Shown piece after piece: positions 4,927 to 8,810 of a stretch of DNA of 8,810 bases. A program made the position numbers and the translations under genes. The DNA comes from a bacterium (GTDB lineage Bacteria > Desulfobacterota > GWC2-55-46), in contig SCQA01000033.1 in the NCBI GenBank assembly GCA_004298725.1, positions 1 through 8,810 on the forward strand, written 5' to 3'. A model generated the notes under the pieces. It did not search any database and was not told the origin of the DNA. It was given only the letters and a program-made list of their open reading frames with translations. Positions within the stretch are counted from its first letter, which is position 1; every line of letters starts with the position of its first letter.

Positions 4927-5688
4927 TTACAACCTGCTAAGCACGTACGGCCCGTCAGGTGTAATTGCAACCGTATGCTCAAAGTGCGCGGAACAGCTTT
5001 TGTCAGAGGTAACGACTGTCCAGCCGTCGTCAAGAACTTTCACGTTGCTGTCGCCCAGATTTATCATCGGCTCAATTGCCAGCACCATGCCTGCTTTAAG
5101 GCGCACTCCCTTTCCGGGCAAACCGAAGTTCGGCACCTGCGGCGGCTCGTGAAGCTCCCTGCCTATGCCATGCCCGACAAAATCGCGCACAACCGAAAAA
5201 CCTTCCGCTTCAACACACGATTGAACCGCGTACCCTATATCGCTTAAACGGTTGCCTTCGCGCGCGGCCTGTATGCCTCTTTCAAGTGACTCAGCCGTAA
5301 CCCTTACAAGCCTGCCTACGTCAGCGCTTACGTTGCCTACCGGCACAGTTATTGCGCTGTCGCCGTAAAAACCGCTCTGCAACACGCCAAAATCAATGCT
5401 TATTATATCGCCTTCTTCAAGCACTCTGCTTTTTGAAGGCATTCCGTGCACAACTTCATTATTTATAGAAGTACAAAGGCAAAACGGATAGCCTCTGTAA
5501 CCTTTAAACGCAGGTTTTACTTTATGTCTTTTAGCCTCTTCCGCCGTTACCAGCTCAAGTTCCATCGTGGAAGCGCCCGGCCTTACGTACTCTTTCAGTT
5601 TATTAAGTATTTCTGCGACAATGAGGTTAGCCCGTCTCATCGTCTCTATTTCATCAGGGCTTTTAAGAATTATGGTTTCGTTGTGCAA
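4927..5688 (-). CDS. map: Methionine aminopeptidase, type I
   Basis: Removes the initiator methionine from nascent proteins using a two-metal centre. The five metal ligands are in place: D99 (SIDFG), D110 (YGDSA), H173 (VGHGIG), E206 (AIEPM) and E237 (HFEHT); the substrate-binding histidines H81 (VVHGMP) and H180 (ELHEPP) are also present. At 253 residues without an N-terminal zinc finger it is a compact type Ia enzyme. The start is TTG at 5686-5688. The upstream frame is closed by a stop 6 codons earlier, the next ATG (codon 17) would remove part of the conserved N-terminus, and the TTG itself has no well-placed Shine-Dalgarno, so it may depend on coupling to adk, which ends 29 nt before. 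Confidence 0.97.
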   Translation of the reverse strand: MHNETIILKSPDEIETMRRANLIVAEILNKLKEYVRPGASTMELELVTAEEAKRHKVKPAFKGYRGYPFCLCTSINNEVVHGMPSKSRVLEEGDIISIDFGVLQSGFYGDSAITVPVGNVSADVGRLVRVTAESLERGIQAAREGNRLSDIGYAVQSCVEAEGFSVVRDFVGHGIGRELHEPPQVPNFGLPGKGVRLKAGMVLAIEPMINLGDSNVKVLDDGWTVVTSDKSCSAHFEHTVAITPDGPYVLSRL

Positions 5689-5717
5689 TCCGCCGTACCG
5701 CGTTTACGCAATTAATA

Positions 5718-6374
5718 TTAGCTCTTGCCCGCTTCTATCGCCCTGACAACCGACTCGGTAATTGTATCTACACTGCCTATACCGTTAACAGGCCTGTAAA
5801 GTTTTTTCTTTCCGTAATAATCAACAAGGGGGAATGTCTCTTGCTCGTACACCTTAAGCCTTGCCTCTATGGTATCTTCGCGGTCGTCGTCTCTCTGGTA
5901 AATTTCGGCGCCGCACTTGTCGCATACGCCCATATTAAGGGGCGGGCTGAATATTATGTGGTAATTAGCCCCACACTTTCTGCAAACCCTTCTGCCGCTT
6001 AACCGCCTTACAAGCTCCTTGCGCTCTACGTCTATGCCTATAACGCTGTCTATGCCCTTGCCCATCGCGCCAAGCAACGTCTCAAGCGCGTCAGCCTGTT
6101 TTATATTTCTCGGAAAACCGTCAAGTATGAAGCCCTTTTCGCAGTCATCGGACTTCAGTCGCTCAACCACCATACCAAGCACTATTTCATCAGGCACAAG
6201 CGCGCCCCTGTCCATATACTCCTTGGCTTTAAGGCCAAGCGCGGTTTTATTCTTTACGCTTGAGCGAAGAATATCGCCGGTTGATATCTGCGGTATTTTA
6301 TAACGCTCGGAGAGGCTTTTTCCCTGCGTGCCTTTGCCCGCGCCCGGCGCGCCGAAAAGTATCAAGTTCCTCAT
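5718..6374 (-). CDS. adk: Adenylate kinase, zinc-LID form
   Basis: Catalyses ATP + AMP to 2 ADP in the cytoplasm. The P-loop is GAPGAGKGT (8-16); the AMP-binding segment has STGD (31-34) and DGFPR (85-89); the LID (about 123-160) carries four cysteines C131-x2-C134 and C151-x2-C154 expected to bind structural zinc; DDRED follows at 163-167. I chose ATG at 6372-6374, giving 218 residues starting MRNLILFGAPG, because this matches the family N-terminus and AAAGG lies 9 nt upstream. An in-frame TTG two codons earlier overlaps the secY stop and sits only 3 nt from that element. ATG follows the secY stop by 2 nt, so translation is probably coupled. Confidence 0.97.
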   Translation of the reverse strand: MRNLILFGAPGAGKGTQGKSLSERYKIPQISTGDILRSSVKNKTALGLKAKEYMDRGALVPDEIVLGMVVERLKSDDCEKGFILDGFPRNIKQADALETLLGAMGKGIDSVIGIDVERKELVRRLSGRRVCRKCGANYHIIFSPPLNMGVCDKCGAEIYQRDDDREDTIEARLKVYEQETFPLVDYYGKKKLYRPVNGIGSVDTITESVVRAIEAGKS

Positions 6375-6376
6375 GC

Positions 6377-7690
6377 TCAAAAGCCTTTGCCCCTTACCTT
6401 GCCTTTTTTAAGCAGTCCATCGTAACTGCGCGCCAACATATGAGACTCAATCTGCTGTGCCGTGTCCATGGCGACGCCGACGACTATAAGAAGAGCCGTG
6501 CCGCCGAAGTAAAACGGAGCGTTGAACTCCATCACAAGAAACGACGGCAATACGCACACCGCCGCAAGATATAAAGCGCCCCAAACCGTAAGCCTGCCAA
6601 GCACCGTGTCAATATACTCGGCGGTATTCGAGCCGGGCCTTATGCCCGGAACAAAACCGCCGAACTTCTTTAAATTTTCAGCCACTTCCTTGGGGTTAAA
6701 CTGTATTGCCGTGTAAAAATAAGTAAAAAATATTATGAGCGCAACGTAAAGCAGATTATAAAGGATACCGTCAGGGTTAAAACTATTGGCGATTGTTTTT
6801 ATAATCGGCACGTCTATAAAATTAGCGGCTGTTGCCGGAAAAATTATTAAAGACGACGCGAATATCGGTGGAATAACGCCGGCTGAGTTTATCTTAAGAG
6901 GCAAATGCTGACTGCCTCCGCCCATGACTTTTCTGCCGACTACGCGCTTGGGATACTGTATAGGTATCCTCCGCTGGCCTGTCTCCATAAATACGATGAA
7001 CGCCACCACTGCGACCATCAATAGTATGAGAAAGAGCACAAAAAAGAGGCTCATTTCACCGGCACGCACAAGAGACACCGTGCTGTAAACGGCCGCAGGC
7101 ATCCTTGCCACGATGCCGACAAATATTATCAGCGAGATACCGTTGCCTATGCCGCGCTCGGTTATCTGCTCGCCGACCCACATAAGAAACGACGTGCCCG
7201 TGGTAAGCGTTAGAACGGTAAAGAGCCTGAAACCCCAACCAGGGTTAAGTACTATCGGTTCGCCGGCGGTGCCGTGCATTGACTCGAGGCCTACAGCTAT
7301 CATCATAGCCTGAACAAGGCTTAACACTATGGTCAGGTATCTTGTGTACTGGGTTATAGTCTTCCTGCCGGATTCACCCTCCTTGGAGAGCTTCTCGAGC
7401 TGAGGTATTACTATAGTAAGAAGCTGTAAAATAATCGATGCGCTGATATACGGCATTATGCCGAGCGAAAATATGGAGAACCGCTCAAGCGCGCCGCCGG
7501 TGAACATGGTGGCGAAATCAAGCAGAGTTCCGCTTGACGACTTAAAAAAACCTGACAGCGCTTCGGCGTCAATACCGGGCGTGGGAATAAAAACGCCTAT
7601 TCTGAACACGGCCAACAATAAAAGAGTGATTATTATCCTGCGGTTCAGTTCAGGAATCTTGTTGAGATTAAGGGTATCCGCCAGAGCCAA
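6377..7690 (-). CDS. secY: Protein translocase subunit SecY
   Basis: The channel subunit of the SecYEG translocon in the inner membrane, with ten transmembrane helices expected and visible as hydrophobic stretches across 437 residues. Signatures include the TM2 region SLGIMPYISASIILQLL (75-91), ERGIGNGISLIIF (178-190), the cytoplasmic loop QRRIPIQYPKR (239-249), INSAGVIPPIFASSL (267-281), the SecA/ribosome-contacting loop with FNPKEVAENLKKFGGFVPGI (331-350) and R351, and the C-terminal HMLARSYDGLLKKGK. The start is TTG at 7688-7690: it directly abuts the rplO stop (TAG-TTG) and has GGAGG 8 nt upstream, inside the last rplO codons. The stop is 2 nt before the adk ATG. Confidence 0.98.
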   Translation of the reverse strand: MALADTLNLNKIPELNRRIIITLLLLAVFRIGVFIPTPGIDAEALSGFFKSSSGTLLDFATMFTGGALERFSIFSLGIMPYISASIILQLLTIVIPQLEKLSKEGESGRKTITQYTRYLTIVLSLVQAMMIAVGLESMHGTAGEPIVLNPGWGFRLFTVLTLTTGTSFLMWVGEQITERGIGNGISLIIFVGIVARMPAAVYSTVSLVRAGEMSLFFVLFLILLMVAVVAFIVFMETGQRRIPIQYPKRVVGRKVMGGGSQHLPLKINSAGVIPPIFASSLIIFPATAANFIDVPIIKTIANSFNPDGILYNLLYVALIIFFTYFYTAIQFNPKEVAENLKKFGGFVPGIRPGSNTAEYIDTVLGRLTVWGALYLAAVCVLPSFLVMEFNAPFYFGGTALLIVVGVAMDTAQQIESHMLARSYDGLLKKGKVRGKGF

Positions 7691-8131
7691 CTAAACTACC
7701 TCCGCCTTTCCGCCAGCCGCAGTTATTTTGTCAACGGCTGATTTGCTGAACATATTTGCCTTAACATTTAACGCAAAGGTTAATTCACCCTCGCCAAGAA
7801 CCTTAAGCGGACCAAGTTTTCTTTTGATAATACCCTTTTCCACAAGGGCCGCCTCGTCAACGGTTGAACCCGCCCCAAAAACCTCGGCAATGGAACCTAC
7901 GTTCACAACGCGGCATGCCTGCCTGAACTTATTCGTAAAACCCCTCTTCGGAAGACGCCTGTAAAGCGGCATCTGACCGCCTTCAAAACCGGGCTTTATG
8001 CTTCCGCCGGTTCTCGCTGTCTGGCCCTTGCCGCCGCGTCCGGAAGTTTTGCCGAGGCCGGAGCCTTCACCCCTGCCGCGCCGTGTTCTTTTCTGATTAG
8101 CCCCTTTGGGGGCCTTTAATTTGTCTAACAT
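7691..8131 (-). CDS. rplO: 50S ribosomal protein L15 (uL15)
   Basis: A late-assembling large-subunit protein. The N-terminal third is the family's Gly/Arg/Lys-rich extended tail (RTRRGRGEGSGLGKTSGRGGKGQTARTGG, about 15-43), followed by GFEGGQMPLYRRLPKRGF (48-65) and the globular C-terminal domain with ITAAGGKAEVV at the end. Length 146 is normal. The ATG at 8129-8131 has GGAG 9 nt upstream (8141-8144). Its last codons contain the secY ribosome binding site and its stop touches the secY start. An unusually long 80-nt gap separates it from rpmD. Confidence 0.98.
   Translation of the reverse strand: MLDKLKAPKGANQKRTRRGRGEGSGLGKTSGRGGKGQTARTGGSIKPGFEGGQMPLYRRLPKRGFTNKFRQACRVVNVGSIAEVFGAGSTVDEAALVEKGIIKRKLGPLKVLGEGELTFALNVKANMFSKSAVDKITAAGGKAEVV
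7699..7703 (-). promoter_or_regulatory. Shine-Dalgarno for secY inside the rplO 3' end
   Basis: GGAGG on the minus strand, 8 nt before TTG at 7690 and overlapping the Glu-Val codons at the rplO terminus. It fixes the secY start and indicates translational coupling. Confidence 0.85.
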
Positions 8132-8134
8132 TTG

Positions 8135-8197
8135 CTAAGGCTCCATGTAATGCGTTTTGCCGCCAATCTCAAGTTTCACGTACAGCGGCTGAGTCAC
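8135..8197 (-). other. Possible 20-codon ORF between rpmD and rplO
   Basis: Starting at GTG (8195-8197) the frame reads VTQPLYVKLEIGGKTHYMEP and stops with TAG at 8135-8137, leaving 3 nt before the rplO ATG. The rplO GGAG lies within its last sense codons. Alternation of hydrophobic and polar residues looks protein-like, and the frame stays open upstream into rpmD (out of frame with it). No Shine-Dalgarno precedes the GTG and I know of no gene at this place, so it may be chance or a coupled leader peptide. Confidence 0.25.
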
Positions 8198-8211
8198 GCG
8201 GCTTTTTATCG

Positions 8212-8409
8212 TTATCTGCAGTCTTCTACGCTTACAAGGTGCAACACCTTGCTTATCATGCCGCGTATCGCGGGCGTATCGTTCAAAATCTTCGTGCCGT
8301 TAACCTTCTTCAGGCCAAGTCCCTTAAGCGTCTTGCCTTGCCTCTCAGGGAAACGCACACCGCTTCTTACTAAGGTCAGTTTTATCTTTTTTTGCGCCTT
8401 GTCAGTCAT
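8212..8409 (-). CDS. rpmD: 50S ribosomal protein L30 (uL30)
   Basis: A small large-subunit protein. The match covers [20 protein letters not shown] (8-27), [20 protein letters not shown] (31-50) and the C-terminal [22 protein letters not shown] is diagnostic of the bacterial family. Length 65 is slightly above the usual 58-60 because of a short polar N-terminal extension (MTDKAQK). The ATG at 8407-8409 has GAGG 6 nt upstream. It lies 23 nt after rpsE, in the standard spc order. Confidence 0.96.
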   Translation of the reverse strand: MTDKAQKKIKLTLVRSGVRFPERQGKTLKGLGLKKVNGTKILNDTPAIRGMISKVLHLVSVEDCR

Positions 8410-8432
8410 CTTGTGCCTCTTAATTCCGTTTA

Positions 8433-8810
8433 TTAAATCTGCTTGCCGCGGAGTTCCGCAAAACCCTGCGGACTTTTTAACTGCCTTAACGCGTCAATTG
8501 TGGCCTTCACCACGTTATGCGGGTTGCTTGTGCCAAGCGACTTGGTAAGAAGGTTCTGTATGCCCACGGCTTCAACCACAGCCCTGACGCCGCCGCCGGC
8601 TATAAGGCCGGTTCCGGGCGAAGCTGGTTTTAAAAGCACCCTGCCGGCGCCGTAACAGCCGGTAACTTCAAATGGTATTGTGCCGTCTAAAACAGGCACG
8701 TTAAAGAGCGACTTTTTAGCCTGCTCTATTGCCTTTCTTATTGCTTCTGGCACTTCGTTGGCTTTGCCAAGGCCTGTACCGACTCTGCCTTTGCCGTCGC
8801 CCACTACAAC
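8433..8810 (-). CDS. rpsE: 30S ribosomal protein S5 (uS5), 5' end beyond window (partial)
   Basis: The C-terminal 125 residues of S5, a small-subunit protein involved in decoding accuracy. Visible blocks are [17 protein letters not shown] at the window edge, [38 protein letters not shown] and [20 protein letters not shown], all typical. S5 is about 160-170 residues, so roughly 40 N-terminal residues lie outside the window; the GTG at 8802-8804 is the internal third Val of VVVGDGKG and not the start. rpmD follows after 23 nt. Confidence 0.97.
   Translation of the reverse strand, partial: VVVGDGKGRVGTGLGKANEVPEAIRKAIEQAKKSLFNVPVLDGTIPFEVTGCYGAGRVLLKPASPGTGLIAGGGVRAVVEAVGIQNLLTKSLGTSNPHNVVKATIDALRQLKSPQGFAELRGKQI

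Noticed and set aside
8132..8548. Plus-strand 138-codon open frame over the rplO-rpmD-rpsE junction.
   Set aside because: Antisense to two certain ribosomal protein genes, without recognisable domain; a shadow frame.
1..8810. CRISPR array, tRNA/rRNA, insertion sequence or toxin-antitoxin genes.
   Set aside because: Looked for; no regularly spaced repeats, cloverleaf, transposase or such gene pair is present in the window.

Overview
The window is mostly one long minus-strand operon, the distal spc plus alpha ribosomal protein cluster. In transcription order (right to left) it reads rpsE (5' end missing), rpmD, rplO, secY, adk, map, infA, rpmJ, rpsM, rpsK, rpsD, rpoA, rplQ, closed by a strong intrinsic terminator at 815-856. 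Beyond an AT-rich gap lie two small minus-strand lipoprotein genes whose coding regions overlap; the second runs off the left edge. No gene on the plus strand is convincing.

The two lipobox signal peptides point to a Gram-negative bacterium. Gene order and protein flavour (RpoA beginning with NWRDLIKPK, zinc-binding forms of S4, L36 and adenylate kinase, an L17 with a Lys/Ala tail) fit a deltaproteobacterial/Desulfobacterota or Nitrospirota-like lineage. That placement is an inference and no species is claimed. TTG starts are common: rpsM, rpsD and secY each have a good Shine-Dalgarno in front of TTG, and map has TTG as its only standard start giving the full family N-terminus.

The genes work together in building and running the translation and export machinery. 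S5, S13, S11 and S4 are small-subunit proteins; L30, L15, L36 and L17 are large-subunit proteins. IF-1 acts in initiation, RpoA is the RNA polymerase assembly subunit, SecY is the protein-export channel, methionine aminopeptidase trims nascent chains and adenylate kinase balances adenine nucleotides.

The coding content is ordinary and I see no new multi-gene system. The interesting material is in the spacers. The infA leader, including its ribosome binding site, is present as two tandem ~102-bp copies, each headed by a REP-like hairpin (the one nearer infA has an intact GTAG foot). The rpoA-rplQ spacer carries several hairpins and shares a 10-bp GTAGGGTGGG string with that element. Overlapping hairpins abut the rpsM Shine-Dalgarno. 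An 80-nt rpmD-rplO gap holds a possible 20-codon ORF that ends 3 nt before rplO. A G8 tract sits between a perfect -35 and a good -10 upstream of the lipoprotein genes, with too short a spacer, which raises the possibility of slippage-controlled expression.
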